Below, in pieces: positions 31,890 to 42,627 of a stretch of 64,000 bases of DNA (the first letter of the stretch is position 1; each line of letters starts with the position of its first letter). Below the pieces are notes generated by a model. That model searched no databases. It saw only the letters and a program-made list of their open reading frames with translations, and was not told the origin of the DNA. Both the position numbers and the translations under genes were made by a program. Source of the DNA: Yponomeuta sedellus (Eukaryota > Arthropoda > Insecta > Lepidoptera > Yponomeutidae); the NCBI GenBank assembly GCA_934045075.1, contig OW203722.1, forward strand, positions 4,397,264-4,461,263, written 5' to 3'.

Positions 31890-32185
31890 AAAACCCATGT
31901 ACATTTAGTTACGTACATTTGCGAATTCGTAGTCGCATTACCACACGCAAACTTGAAGGAAAACATCGTGAGGAAACCCGCGGCTTGGTTGGCTCCGCAC
32001 GTATTGACTAGTCTTTCCTGTGGGCTAGGCCGACTAAGCTGTCAGAATGGTATAGGTGCTGGGCAAGCCTACACCATCTATAAAACCATGTCCCAGGCAC
32101 TACAGCGTCGGAGTGGTCCCTTCACCCATCTAGTGTGAGTGAGGATACCACTGGACGCTGTATAAATCATCTCATTACGTAAATG
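31890..32185 (+). repeat. SINE-E copy, subfamily b
   Basis: GAAAACATCGTGAGGAAACC, GTATTGACTAGTCTTTCCTG and GGTCCCTTCACCCATCTAG; same subfamily as 22705-22950. Confidence 0.7.
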
Positions 32186-32330
32186 CAAAAAGGCCAATCA
32201 TCATCATGTACTTACGTCTAATTGAAACTTTTTATGGCTCTAATATTAACGAAGATACGGTTAGCTTAATCACATTAATTATTTGAAATCTTCAATCGTT
32301 CACAATGATTAAGGCAGTAAGTAAGCATCT

Positions 32331-32510
32331 TCTTCTTCTTCTTCAGGCTATATTAGTCTACTGCTGGTCATAGCCCTCCCCTAATGAACGCCATAGCGCA
32401 AGGTTGTGCCATCATTGAGGGGTAATGCCCATAATCCCCACGCTGGCCATGCGGGTTGGGGATCGCAGTTTGGTGGAATTGTACTGCAGGGGGCGCATAC
32501 TAAAGTAAGC
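32331..32510 (-). repeat. LINE-B 3' end
   Basis: Antisense: TTCTTCTTCTTCAGGCTATA (tail and stop), then GCCATAGCGCAAGG and CCCCACGCTGGCCATGCGGG. Matches 37740-38035 (sense) and 45824-46082. Confidence 0.7.
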
Positions 32511-33337
32511 ATACTCGATGTCAATAAATAAACCACATTCAATATTAAAGTTCACGCTTTTCCCTTTCATAATTAGTTTCAACATTGGAAGTAGCTATGT
32601 GATACCGAGATATGTGAAACAACTTCACAAAGGGGCCATTTCCCACACTTAATTTTTTTTGACTCTCTGTAATTATGATAATGGGGCAGTATACTCCGAA
32701 TAACTTACCTATTGCGGATGATACTTAAAAGAACAGCTTTACATTGACAGACATAAATCAACGCCCTGCCTCCACAATAAAAGCAAAAGTCCAAAGGGTC
32801 AGCTTTGTGTAGTTAATATCCTCTCCATTAGCCAATAACCCATATCATATCCAAAAGTCAAAAGCACTAACATAAACAATGAGCGCATATGTTCTGTATC
32901 AAATTTCCAATATGCTCACTTATACCGACCCCTGTTTGTTTAAATCTCGCACTTACGCCGTTGACGTTAAAGGTTATCCCGCGGTAGCTCCCAATTATTA
33001 CTGTGTCCTATGGAGATCCCGTCAAGCAAGACCCTTCGCTGGGGACCCTTAACTACCAGGCGCACGCGTGTAATAATATTTTGCATACCTTTCGAATAGT
33101 CTAGCCCTTACTAGTGTTGGCACAACTCGAGTGAGACTCGATAGAGCAGGGAGCCAATCCTCACTTCATTAGCAAATAATTCGTATACGACTCTTACGGT
33201 TTATGCCTTGAATTCTACATAAAAAGTCGAGCGACAGCAAAAATGTGTACTCTGAACGCCATGCAACATTGAATTCGATTGAGAAAACATACGGATTTTA
33301 CCAGTTTATTATACATTTTTTACAATTTTCCTGCGAT
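32511..33337. other. Unassigned sequence
   Basis: No ORF or repeat identified. Confidence 0.3.
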
Positions 33338-33390
33338 GCAGGAAGAGACCCATACCCCAGTAGTGGGGACATACAAGGGTTGATAACGTA
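33338..33390 (-). repeat. 5S-like repeat, outer-end fragment
   Basis: GCGATGCAGGAAGAGACCC to ACATACAAGGGTTGATA. Followed directly by a CGACGTTTCAGC-type repeat. Confidence 0.65.
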
Positions 33391-33875
33391 AAAATTTTCC
33401 GACGTTTCAGCACTTTTTCAGGTGGCGTGGTCTCGGATGACATGTATAAAAACAGTTTTTATTATGTCTACAGTGTATCCGTTCTTAAATGGCAAAACGA
33501 GTAAACAAACATGGATGACCAATAAATTGTGACATTTCATAGTGTTGCTGAAATTACTGAATGAATGACGGATTTCATTATTGAATGAATGGAATGAATG
33601 AAGTTTAAGTCATAAAATAATCTAAATAATTATGTAATATTAGTATCGCAATCCATCTGCTACACTGAACTCGACCCATATACCTACAAACTGGGACAAA
33701 AAAAAATAAAGAAAATTCCGCTAATAAATGTTGGCGGTAATGCTCTCCTTAATAAAGAATTCTTAAGATCAATATGGGGAAAAGTAGAATCGAAAAACGT
33801 GTAGAACATTAAATATGTTTGACCATTTAAAATGGGGGTTTGTGCTGCAAAAGATATTATTTTTAGTTTTTTTTT

Positions 33876-34327
33876 ACACTATTCTCTGTATAACGTACAG
33901 GCAGCGACATCTGGCTGAAGTAGATTGCATCACTTACAGCCTCGACTACCTACTTTGCAGTTAGGTTCTTTTTTTACATCGGAATGATATCGCTGTACCC
34001 ACATGATTATACTATTTTTTTATTTTTAATGCACTAACCCGTGCTAAGGACAATTTTGAAAAACCTATTTAGAGGCTAAAAATTCCACCCATGCCGGGAT
34101 TCAAACCCGCGACCTCCGGCTATCCGTGCCAGCGCTCTTTCCAACTGAGCTAATGGGCGACTCACCGGCATCAGTGAAATTTCGAACCTCTTTACACTAT
34201 TCTCTGTATTACGTACAGGCAGCGACATCTGGCTGTAGTAAAGTCTGCATGGAATTTTTAGTCTCTAAGTAGGTCTTTTTAAAATTGTCCTTAGCACGGG
34301 TTAGTGCATTAAAAAAATAAAAATAGT
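33876..34327 (+). mobile_element. FB-SINE copy 6: permuted antisense block plus sense tail
   Basis: Antisense body (33876-34012) runs without a break into antisense tail, terminator and tRNA-like modules (34013-34160) and a second antisense body part. At about 34249 it switches to the sense terminator module and sense tail ending AATAGTATAAT. The antisense tail-to-body junction repeats the permuted order of copy 3. No clear target duplication found. Confidence 0.8.
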
Positions 34328-34490
34328 ATAATGACTTGGAGATATTTAGAAAACCTCATCTGGCAACCGTGGCTACAGCAAAGTGAAAAAAACTTCTTGC
34401 TCACTGGCTCGGCTGATTCACTGGCAGTTTTGTATACCGCTTTAAAACTGACAGAATTTCAAGCATGCTCGAAGAATTAACGGTATAACC

Positions 34491-34626
34491 CAAAGAGGTT
34501 CGAAATTTCACTGATGCCGTGAGTCGCCCATTGGCTCAATTGGTAGAGCGCTGGCACGGATAGCCAGAGGTTGCGGGTTCGAATCCCGGCATGGGTGAAA
34601 TTTTTAGCCTCTAAATAGGTTTTTAA
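34491..34626 (+). mobile_element. FB-SINE copy 7: tRNA-like module with short body
   Basis: Starts AAAGAGGTTCGAAATTTCAC, then a complete sense tRNA-like module (34523-34597) with A and B boxes, and ends at the terminator module AATAGGTTTTT. Its 3' end coincides with a T5 stretch, where an RNA polymerase III transcript would stop. Confidence 0.8.
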
Positions 34627-34899
34627 TTCTATATTCAATACCCACCGCAATACCTACTCTATTTTAGTATTTTTATTATTCCGGTGCTACGTGCACTTCT
34701 TAAATAACATAACAGCCCAATTTTCTTCATTCGTTCTTTCATTCACCTCATACAACCGCATCCCAACACTAAAAAAATGACAAACTAATCTGTGTTATCG
34801 ACATATATTTGTCGTAGTTTATGTAGTATATTATTATAGGTTAGTTTATGCAGTGTATTATAATTAATATGATGTTTACATTAATAACCAAATTTTGTT

Positions 34900-35196
34900 T
34901 CAATGTAAAAAAATTAAATTCTGTTACTTTTATTATTATTTTTTTTTGTTTTTTATCGAAACTACGTATGTCTAAGCTACACTGTCACTTTCTGAGCGGA
35001 AGTCTGGTTACCCATAATACAGAGTACTCTAGTTTGGGGACCAGGCACTATTTTTGTACACTTTTATAACAATAAAGTTTTTTGTTTGTTTGTTTGTTTG
35101 TTTGTTTGTTTGTTTGTTTGTTTGTTTGTTTGTTTGTTTGTTTGTTTGTTTGTTTGTTTGTTTGTTTGTTTGTTTGTTTGTTTGTTTGTTTGTTTG
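34900..35196 (+). repeat. Retroposon 3' end with (TTTG)n tail
   Basis: CAATAAAG at 35069-35077 is followed by about 29 TTTG units (35078-35196). The array is best read as the expanded tail of a 5'-truncated retroposon. Confidence 0.65.
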
Positions 35197-36109
35197 TGTA
35201 GTTTTGCTAACCTGTGATCAGAAAATCAGTGTATTTAGAAATTCGACAAAAAATCATAGTTTTTATCACAAATTCAGCCAGTTTTCGGTAAAATATGATG
35301 CCCCTGTGTCTTAACTAGTGTCTACAACTAAATGTGGTAACATCGAGTGATGCTTCCGGAATTCGTGTTTTGTGGTCGAGTGAGGTTTGTTTACTCGTTT
35401 TGCCATTTAAGAACGGATACACTGTAGTGCTCGTGTTAACCTTAGAAAACAGAAAACACTTGTCTAATGACGCTTTCGAGTTATCTTATCTCACTCGTAT
35501 TTTTATGCAACAAATGTCTAAGCCTTCGAATATTTTGTGTCTACGCTTTCAATTCGCATGGGCGAGAATCGGCTCCCAGATCCCTCTTTTGGATTGGCGA
35601 CTCTGGCAAAGTGCCATCCGTACGCACTTTTAGTTCCTGCTTTAAGACCATTCGATACCGAATATTGTTGACACGACAGGCCTTAAGGCCCGATACACAA
35701 GTAACTGCGCGCAAATTCAAACAACCAATTCGCCTTTGACTGACTGATCATCTTAATAAAATTAACACACGTATAAGACTATATTGCTCAGAAGTCTATT
35801 TTAGAAAGAACTACCCTACCCTAAGAATAACTTGGTGTAAAATAATACAGATCTTATCTCAATTTTGATTTCAGTACCTAAACGGTTTTTTTACCCGAAT
35901 CATAGTATCTATAAATAAACACAATAAAGAGTCACGTAAGAATAATTTACAATTTAGACGTTTCATTCAAAAAATTAAGATAAAAAAATGTTTCCTGTAA
36001 TTCTTTGCACAAATAAAGGATGACACTCACCGGTGGCGGTTTATGTATGATATAGGTGTGTCATTTGCTGCAGTGGCATTTATATGGGCGTATGTATTGA
36101 CCGAAGCAC
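35197..36109. other. Unassigned sequence
   Basis: Two overlapping short ORFs (35334-35633, 35467-35739) show no recognisable motif; no gene is called. Confidence 0.3.
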
Positions 36110-36217
36110 CGATATCCTCCACCAACCCGGACTTGGCCCCCGTGGTGGAGTATGGCCTAACCATCCTGCGATGCAGGAAGAGACCCGTGACCAGTGGGGA
36201 CATACAAAGGGTTGATA
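36110..36217 (-). repeat. 5S-like repeat, outer-end fragment
   Basis: CTCCACCAACCCGGACTTGG to ACATACAAAGGGTTGATATC. Confidence 0.7.
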
Positions 36218-37205
36218 TCATTACAACTCGATGTACATTACAAAATTAATTGTCTAACTGTCTCGACTTAATTGTCTAATAAATTTTGCTATGCTGTTAA
36301 ACAGTAAAATTACACTGTCCGATATTCTTATATCATACCATCTTCAACTGTAAATTATGGCAATAAACGTAGAATTAAATGAATAAAAAAGACTAACCCA
36401 CAGATTGAAAAGAAAAATCTGCTGCGCAATGTGCCTGGAATAGTCATAATAAACTACGAATTGTAGTTTTATTAGACTTGGGCCTGTATGTATAGCCTTT
36501 TCATCACGCCACTAGAGGAACCAGAGTAGGGGCGAGCAGCCTCAGGCGTCAGGGCGGCGGCCCGCGAATTGCGAGGATTTGCCGAGCTAACTTCCTCTTC
36601 AGGCTGTCTGCAGGTGTATCACGAGCTGGACTTTACATTTGAATAATTGTTAAATTTATATGCAAAAACTTAATAAAAACCAAGTTAAGGTTTTTTTGAA
36701 TTAAAACTTTCATAGGTGCTACACATTATTTGACGGGATCAACTGATTAGGCTAGTAAGTTGATCCGATCAAAATCACATAACGAGTAAAGGTTGTTGCG
36801 CTAAGAAAAGTCGTTAGGGTAGAAAAACTGAGGAATGGTAATTATTTTTAGCAGTCAATGTTTGTGTGTGTGCGTATGGGGTGTGTGTGAGAGAGTGAGT
36901 GAGTGAGCGTGTGAGAGAGTTCGTGCGTGTGTGTGTTAATTTTGAATGAAATACGGATATTCCATATTAGCGGCTACTCTTATCCTGTTTGGCTACAAGA
37001 GTTCTCAATCGATTTGTTATTACGAGTATGTTGATCATACGATATAAAAATATTCCATCGGCAGTAAAATAAATTTACTTTATTGAAGTATTTACGAATG
37101 CAGGTAGCATCTATATTCGATGTTCGTAATAACATAAAATTTGTAATATTGTAAGATTTTATTTTTTAAATTTACGTTCATAAAAGCATTAATTAATAAA
37201 TAAAC
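36218..37205. other. Unassigned sequence
   Basis: Contains a small GC-rich patch (36515-36600) and a TG/AG-rich run (36860-36935). Nothing else is recognised. Confidence 0.3.
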
Positions 37206-37217
37206 AAAAAAATAATG

Positions 37218-37291
37218 TAAATTTTAGCCTCTAAATCGGTTTTTAAAATTGTCCTTAGCACGGGTTAGTGCATTAAAAATAAAAATTGTAT
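37218..37291 (+). mobile_element. FB-SINE copy 8: 5'-truncated tail only
   Basis: 74 bp of terminator module and tail, with a 12-bp exact duplication, seven A then TAATG (37206-37217, 37292-37303). Its truncation point within the terminator module is a hallmark of incomplete reverse transcription. Confidence 0.85.
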
Positions 37292-37435
37292 AAAAAAATA
37301 ATGGTCAATTTGCACTTTAAATTTTTATATCGTCACGTCATCGTAAAGTCAAACTTGTAATAGGACTAGGTAAGTCTAGGTACTTAACTCAGTAGGGGCC
37401 ACCGACGGTGGATCAACTATGTAAATACGTACATA

Positions 37436-37705
37436 CATACATAACCTCACGCCTGTATCCCAGAGGGGTAGGCAGAGACCAGGGACTGCCACTCGCCACG
37501 ATCCTGACAGATCACCTTCGCTTCATCAACGTTCATAAGTCGTTGCATGCACGCACGCCGGTTCCGGGTACTTTTTATCTTTCCCGTAAATACATAAATA
37601 CATAAGCGAACATAAACCCAAGCGCGCATCCCGGAGGGGTAGACAGAGACCATAATGTGCCACTTGCCACGACCCTGACAGAACTCTCTCAGCGCTAGAA
37701 ATTAC
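37436..37705 (-). pseudogene. LINE-A ORF2 C-terminus (two adjacent pieces)
   Basis: The minus strand reads KIKSTRNRRACMQRLMNVDE, AKVICQDRGEWQSLVSAYPSGIQA and stop, directly followed by TATG repeats. A second partial antisense copy lies at 37613-37705. C-terminal end of a LINE reverse transcriptase with a TATG tail; the parent's clade is not established. Confidence 0.75.
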
Positions 37706-37739
37706 CAATCCGTGGTCGCGTGGTAAGTCAGCATATACC

Positions 37740-38035
37740 ACCCCATACTCTCTCTTTAAGAGAAGGTATATGTATTTGCTGTGTGGTGTCGGCCTAGAGA
37801 ATAGCACCAACCCAAATTCTTCCCGCGGGTGTCCTATAAGGTGGCTAAGGGACACAAACCAGGTGGGCAGCAGCGCCCCCAGCAGTACAATTCCACCCAA
37901 CTGCGATCCCCAACCCGCATGCCCAGCGTGGGGATTATGGGCATTACCCCCCAATGCGTTGCGCTATGGCGCTCATTAGGGGAGGGCTATGTCCAGCAGT
38001 GGACTAATATAGCCTGAAGAAGAAGAAGAAGATAT
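37740..38035 (+). pseudogene. LINE-B ORF2 C-terminus and GAA tail
   Basis: Sense strand ends GEGYVQQWTNIA, stop, then GAAGAAGAAGAAGA. The upstream frame is broken. Antisense copies at 32331-32510 and 45824-46082 share the same sequence. Confidence 0.7.
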
Positions 38036-38081
38036 GTATATTATTTTATTAGATGATTCTTAGGAGACCCAGATTGACTTT

Positions 38082-38288
38082 GTTTTCTAAGTTATGTATA
38101 TTTGTGAAGTTATAGTAACAATACCACTCGCTAATTGTGAAGGAAAACATCGTGAGGAAACCTGAGTGACTGTGGTGTTCAAATACCCCAGCACTTGAAA
38201 TTGCCGTACCGCGGTGGGTGCGAGTGGTAATTAAGCCCTTACTTACTCTCTCTCTAAGAGAAGGTCTGTGCCCTGCAGGGGGACATAT
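38082..38288 (+). repeat. SINE-E copy without head
   Basis: TTCTAAGTTATGTATATTTG, AAACATCGTGAGGAAACC, ACTCTCTCTCTAAGAGAAGG landmarks in order. Confidence 0.75.
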
Positions 38289-38289
38289 A

Positions 38290-38392
38290 CAGGGTGTCTC
38301 ATTCAAATCGGTCAGTATGGGAAAGTCTGAAACTATAAGATATACGAAGATCTGTTCTTTCCCATACTGACCGATTTGAATGAGACACCCTG
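38290..38392. mobile_element. 103-bp palindromic MITE, TA target site
   Basis: CAGGGTGTCTCATTCAAATC and its inverse form arms of at least 36 bp, flanked by TA at 38288-38289 and 38393-38394, as for Tc1/mariner elements. A one-sided copy is at 39510-39574. Confidence 0.85.
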
Positions 38393-38410
38393 TATATTAC
38401 GCAAGTAATA

Positions 38411-38700
38411 GTCTTGCGCTCCAGAACCAAAATTGGCAATGTTGGAGCTGCAACCGCTAAGCTAAAGTGGAATTGGGCGGGCCACCTAAGCCGTATGGGC
38501 CCAGAGAGGTGGGCAAAAATTGTCACTGACTGGGTTCCGCGCGACGGATATCGCAAACGGCCGACCCAAGCAGAGACGGCGGGACAACCTCGTGACCTTT
38601 CTGCCGGACTGGCAGGAGGTGGCCATGAACAAGGCGTGGAAGGCAAAAGGGGAGGCATTGGTCTGTGGCGAGCACATTTCAACTCTGCGCGCGCACTATA
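38411..38700 (+). pseudogene. LINE reverse transcriptase C-terminal fragment, frameshifted
   Basis: LRSRTKIGNVGAATAKLKWN, WAGHLSRMGPERWAKIVTDW, then after a frameshift near 38555 GRPKQRRRDNLVTFLPDWQE and AWKAKGEAL. Same conserved LINE C-terminus as 9139-9395 but a different family. Confidence 0.8.
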
Positions 38701-38929
38701 CACTCCAACATTCCTGCATGGCGCAATCAAAGTTTTTCAATGGCATACCACAAATATAATGTCCGACTAACAACAGTTCGACCGGCCGTCCACAGGCATA
38801 CGATCTGCCTGGCGGGAAATTTCCCTTTATAGTGGAAGAGCACGATCACCCGCTCTTCCGAGCACACTCACCCGCTCTTCCCTATTATGTCCATTAGTGG
38901 TACACAATCGAGGCTAGATAAAAATAAAT

Positions 38930-39085
38930 AGTTCTGCGCCTGACATTATATTCCGGAGGTCGTGAGTTTGAATCCCGGCATCTACCAATGAGTTTCGTAC
39001 ATTTGTGGAGTTGTATTAGCAATAATAACATTCGCTAACTGCGCAGGAAAACATCGTGAGGTAACTTGTGTCTCGTGTGAGGTTT
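38930..39085 (+). repeat. SINE-E fragment with head 3' half
   Basis: GGTCGTGAGTTTGAATCCCG (B box), then the CATCTACCAATGAGTTTCG body and AAAACATCGTGAGG. Confidence 0.65.
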
Positions 39086-39509
39086 TCACCCACGCTGTTA
39101 TTATTTCTATTGAAAACTTGACTTGAATATTCCTAACATTAGATGAAAAATAATACCTATTAACCTCACTCACTCTCAGCGTTGACATAGTAAAGTTACA
39201 GAATTCGGTCTGAAAGCTTTTCTAATGAATGAATTTTCTGTTCAATAAGTTTATTATCTATTCAATAGACTTAGGTTCGGTTCCGAAACAGAAATTCTCA
39301 AGGGAGTACCTAAGTACAATGATATTAGTGTAGACACTCTCAGTAAAGTTTTACTAGAATCAAAACTAGGTATTTTCAAAGTTGGCAGAAGTTATAAGTT
39401 GAGCCATTTTGAAACAATGATAGTAGAGGGCAAACGTCCTTGGAGGCAGGCCTCAGTAGGTACATACTGATTTAATTTATCTCATTTTATTTTAATTGGT
39501 TCCTCAGAA

Positions 39510-39574
39510 CAGATCTTCGTATGTCTTATAGTTTCAGACTTTCCCATACTGACCGATTTGAATGAGACACCCTG
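39510..39574. repeat. Half of the CAGGGTGTCTC MITE
   Basis: Right arm and loop only, ending GAGACACCCTGTA. Confidence 0.75.
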
Positions 39575-39743
39575 TATAGGCTAAATAAAAAAAGTGATTC
39601 TTAATACAATAACTTTTATTTTGCCTCTATGTTTGTGTCCCACTGCTGGGCAAAGCCCTCCCCCAATTCAGTCCAGAGTTTTCTGTCGATAACATAAAAA
39701 TAAATATACTTTACCAAATAAACAATAGCGGTTAAATAGCAAT

Positions 39744-40528
39744 GATATAATCATTATATTTTTTTTTAATGCACTAACCCGTGCTCAGGACAATTTAAAA
39801 AAAAACTATTTTGAGGCTAAAAACTCCACCCATGCCGGGATTCGAACCCGCGACCTCTGGCTATCCGTGCCAGAGCTCTTTCCAACTGAGTCAATGGGCG
39901 ACTCACCGGCATCAGTGAAAGTTCGAACCTCTTTACAATATTCTCTGTATAAATAGTATAATATTCTCTGTATTACGTACAGGCAGCGACATCTGGCTAA
40001 AGTAATTTGCATCACTTGCAGACCCGAGTACCTACTTTGCAGTTATATTTTAACATCGGAATACAGAGAATATTGTAAAGAGGTTCGAAATTTCACTGAA
40101 GCCAGTGAGTCGCCCATTAGTTCAGTTGGAAGAGCGCTGGCACGGATAGCCAAAGGTCGCGGGTTCGAATCCCGGCATGGGTGGAATTTTTAGCCACTAA
40201 ATAGGTTTAAATTTTTTTATATAATCATGTTGTGGGAACAGCGATATCATTACGATGTAAAACCTTACTGCAAAGTAGGTACTTGGGGCTGCAAAGTGAT
40301 GCAAATTACTTCAGCCAGATGTCGCTGCCTGTAAATAATACAGAGAATATTGTAAAGAGGTTTGAAATTTCACTGATGCCGGTTAGTCGCCCATTAGCTC
40401 AGTTGGGAGAGCGCTGGTACGGTTAGCCAGAGGTCGCGGGTTCGAGTCCCGGCATGGGCGGAATTTTTAGCCTTTAAATAGGTTTTTAAAATTATCCTCA
40501 GCACGGGTTAGTGCAACAAAAAGAATAT
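39744..40528. mobile_element. FB-SINE copy 9: composite with three tRNA-like modules
   Basis: Left: inverted tail, terminator module, antisense tRNA-like module and antisense body. Then a sense body 3' part with sense tRNA-like module (40108-40180), a shortened tail, a complete sense body beginning ATAATCATGTTGTGGG, and a third tRNA-like module (40389-40460). It ends with a sense tail. Flanks AATAGCAAT (39735-39743) and AATAGCGAT (40529-40537) match with one change, so the whole 785 bp may have inserted as one unit. Both inverted and head-to-tail joints are present. Confidence 0.8.
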
Positions 40529-40537
40529 AATAGCGAT

Positions 40538-40835
40538 TCGATTCAGTAGTTGTATGTATTGCTCTCCATTTCTTTTACATTTAATCACCTCAATTCATTG
40601 CACGCCAGAGTGTAGGTAGATAGAGTCGGAATGAATAGAATCGGAAAGCGAGTTAAATAGTGAATATTAGCGCTGATTGCACTATCAATATGCCGAGTTA
40701 CGTGCCCTCGGGTGAAAAAGTTATAAATTGGCCTCATTTGTTTCTTTCGCAGCCTTAGTGGAGCTGGTATTAATATAATTATTAGATCAGAATTTCTCAC
40801 ATCAAGATCATCTATCTACTGAATCGATATCGATA
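40538..40835. other. Unassigned sequence
   Basis: No gene or repeat identified. Confidence 0.3.
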
Positions 40836-41203
40836 TCAACCCTTTATAAGTCCCCACTGTTGGGGCACGGGTCTCTTCCTAAATGGTAGGAAGGTTAGGC
40901 CATACTCCACCACGGGGGCCAAGTCCGGGTTGGTGGAGGATTGTAAGACAGTGGCGGGTCTTACTGTCAGAAGTTATCAAGCCGCCCATAAGGCCTCTGA
41001 CATGACTTAACGACTGCCATTACATGACAGCCGGCACCAACGGCTTAACGTGCCTTGCGAAGCACGGATGCGCTCGGAAAAAATGCCACTAGCGGTAGTC
41101 ACAAGATGGTCACCCATCCAGTACCTGACCGCGCCTGTTGTTGCTTAACCCGCGCCTTTTGTTGCTTAACCCATTCCAATCACTCGGTTCCGCCAGGCCC
41201 ACA
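40836..41203 (+). mobile_element. 5S-like repeat, near full length
   Basis: ATCAACCCTTTATAAGTCCC through CTGACATGACTTAACGACTG to the end region ATGGTCACCCATCCAGTACC, GACCGCGCCTGTTGTTGCTT. That end, read on the minus strand, resembles 5S rRNA around its internal promoter (GTTAAGCAAC, GCGGTCAG, GGATGGGTGACC). It has a local duplication of CCGCGCC...TTGTTGCTTAACCC at 41128-41171. Confidence 0.75.
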
Positions 41204-41571
41204 GAACATACCAGGCCACTTAATTAAATCTTTTCGAAAAAATACTTTGAAAAAAAAATTCAAACATATCCTAGACAAAAAACAAGGATTTGTTTTTATC
41301 CCGGTGAGGTGTCGAAACAGAGTACTTATAATAGTTTGTTCGTTCGTTTCTTACACTTTACTACGCAAAATATAGCATTTAAAAACAGGATTTACTTGCA
41401 ATATGAGCAAAAGCGGACTTATTTCTAGAGAAATTTCTTCCAGCCAGCCGTCATGCTTGCTTAGTGTTGGTTATAAAAAGATGCTCCCTTACAACTGCAG
41501 TATAATTCGGTGCCACAGAATAATTAAACTGCATTTGTGGGATCGTGTTTTATTAAACAACTAGCTGACCC

Positions 41572-41735
41572 AGCGAACTTCGCACCGCCTAACAGTCGAT
41601 TCTTTATTTTTCTCTCCGTAAAAACCATCCTCGTACTTCAAGGAATATTCTAAAAAAAGAATAACCGAAATCGGTTCAGCTGCTCTCGAGATTTGCGCTT
41701 ACCAACACTTTCAGCTATTCATTTTTATATTATGG
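41572..41735 (+). repeat. AACTTCG-start dispersed repeat
   Basis: TAGCTGACCCAGCGAACTTC to TTTGCGCTTACCAACAC. Confidence 0.7.
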
Positions 41736-41804
41736 AAGAAAGATACCCAATACCCAAAAATTTATTGCATTCCACAAGTATACACAGATGGCATAACTAA
41801 ATAT

Positions 41805-42381
41805 TTGTGGACCCTTAGGGCACTCAACATTATAAATTATAGGAGGCCTTGTGCACTGAAAGAGGATGTAGTGGCTAGAATTGGGAAAGGAATGTTGCGT
41901 TGGTTTGGACATGTGGAGAGGAAGAAGGAAGAAAGATTGACGAAACAAATATATACTGCAAATGTGAGTGGAAGGGCTGGTAAGGGGCATCCCAGGCGGA
42001 CATAAAATAAAAAAGCCTTTATTCTACTACTTTAAGGTGACAAAGCATTACATTTCGAATGTGTTTGTTATAATCCATTTCAATACAAAATAACTTTATA
42101 TCTAATTAAATTATAAATTAAGTGATCTTAAAGCTCATTGAACATCTTAAATAAATAATACTAAATAAATAACAACCAATTATAGTCATTAAAATATATC
42201 TATTCACTATAATTCATATAATTGATTTCGTTATAATTGATTCAATTTAATTTTGTAGTACATTGAATTGAATACAAAATATAATTATTGTTGTGTAATG
42301 TTTCCAGGCGGACATACATCGATCAAATAGGGGATGTATTAGCAAAGGGGAGATAAAAAGTACCCGGAACCGGTGTGCGTG
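41805..42381 (+). pseudogene. LINE-A ORF2 C-terminus interrupted by another insertion
   Basis: Reads DVVARIGKGMLRWFGHVERK and VSGRAGKGHPRRT up to 42004, breaks, and resumes at 42304 with codons for a YIDQIGDVLAKG-like segment. It then enters a TATG array where the rest of the C-terminus should be. Remnant of a LINE reverse transcriptase. Confidence 0.75.
42005..42303 (-). mobile_element. 5'-truncated LINE inserted in LINE-A, 13-bp target duplication
   Basis: Flanked by CCAGGCGGACATA at 41992-42004 and 42304-42316. On the minus strand it ends AGAATAAAGGCTTTTTTATT, a polyadenylation-like signal at the 3' end. 299 bp, noncoding, parent unknown. Confidence 0.85.
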
Positions 42382-42627
42382 CATGTATGTATGTATGTAT
42401 GTATGTATGTATGTATGTATGTATGTATGTATGTATGTATGTATGTATGTATGTATGTATGTATGTATGTATGTATGTATGTATGTATGTATGTATGTAT
42501 GTATGTATGTATGTATGTATGTATGTATGTATGTATGTATGTATGTATGTATGTATGTATGTATGTATGTATGTATGTATGTATGTATGTATGTATGTAT
42601 GTATGTATGTATGTATGTATGTATGTA
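42382..42627. repeat. (ATGT)n microsatellite, about 61 units
   Basis: Begins inside LINE-A at the GTGCGTGCATG site and replaces its last about 110 bp. It was probably seeded by GCATG/TATG sequence and joined to the LINE's own TATG tail. Confidence 0.92.

Noticed and set aside
35334..35739. Overlapping 90-99 codon ORFs
   Set aside because: No motif, the two frames overlap, and neighbouring sequence is repeat-derived.
37526..37954. 142-codon minus-strand ORF
   Set aside because: It runs across LINE-A and antisense LINE-B fragments in the wrong frame; a chance fusion of repeats.
38299..38730. Antisense 143-codon ORF
   Set aside because: It lies opposite the LINE reverse transcriptase fragment, whose sense frame shows clear conserved residues.
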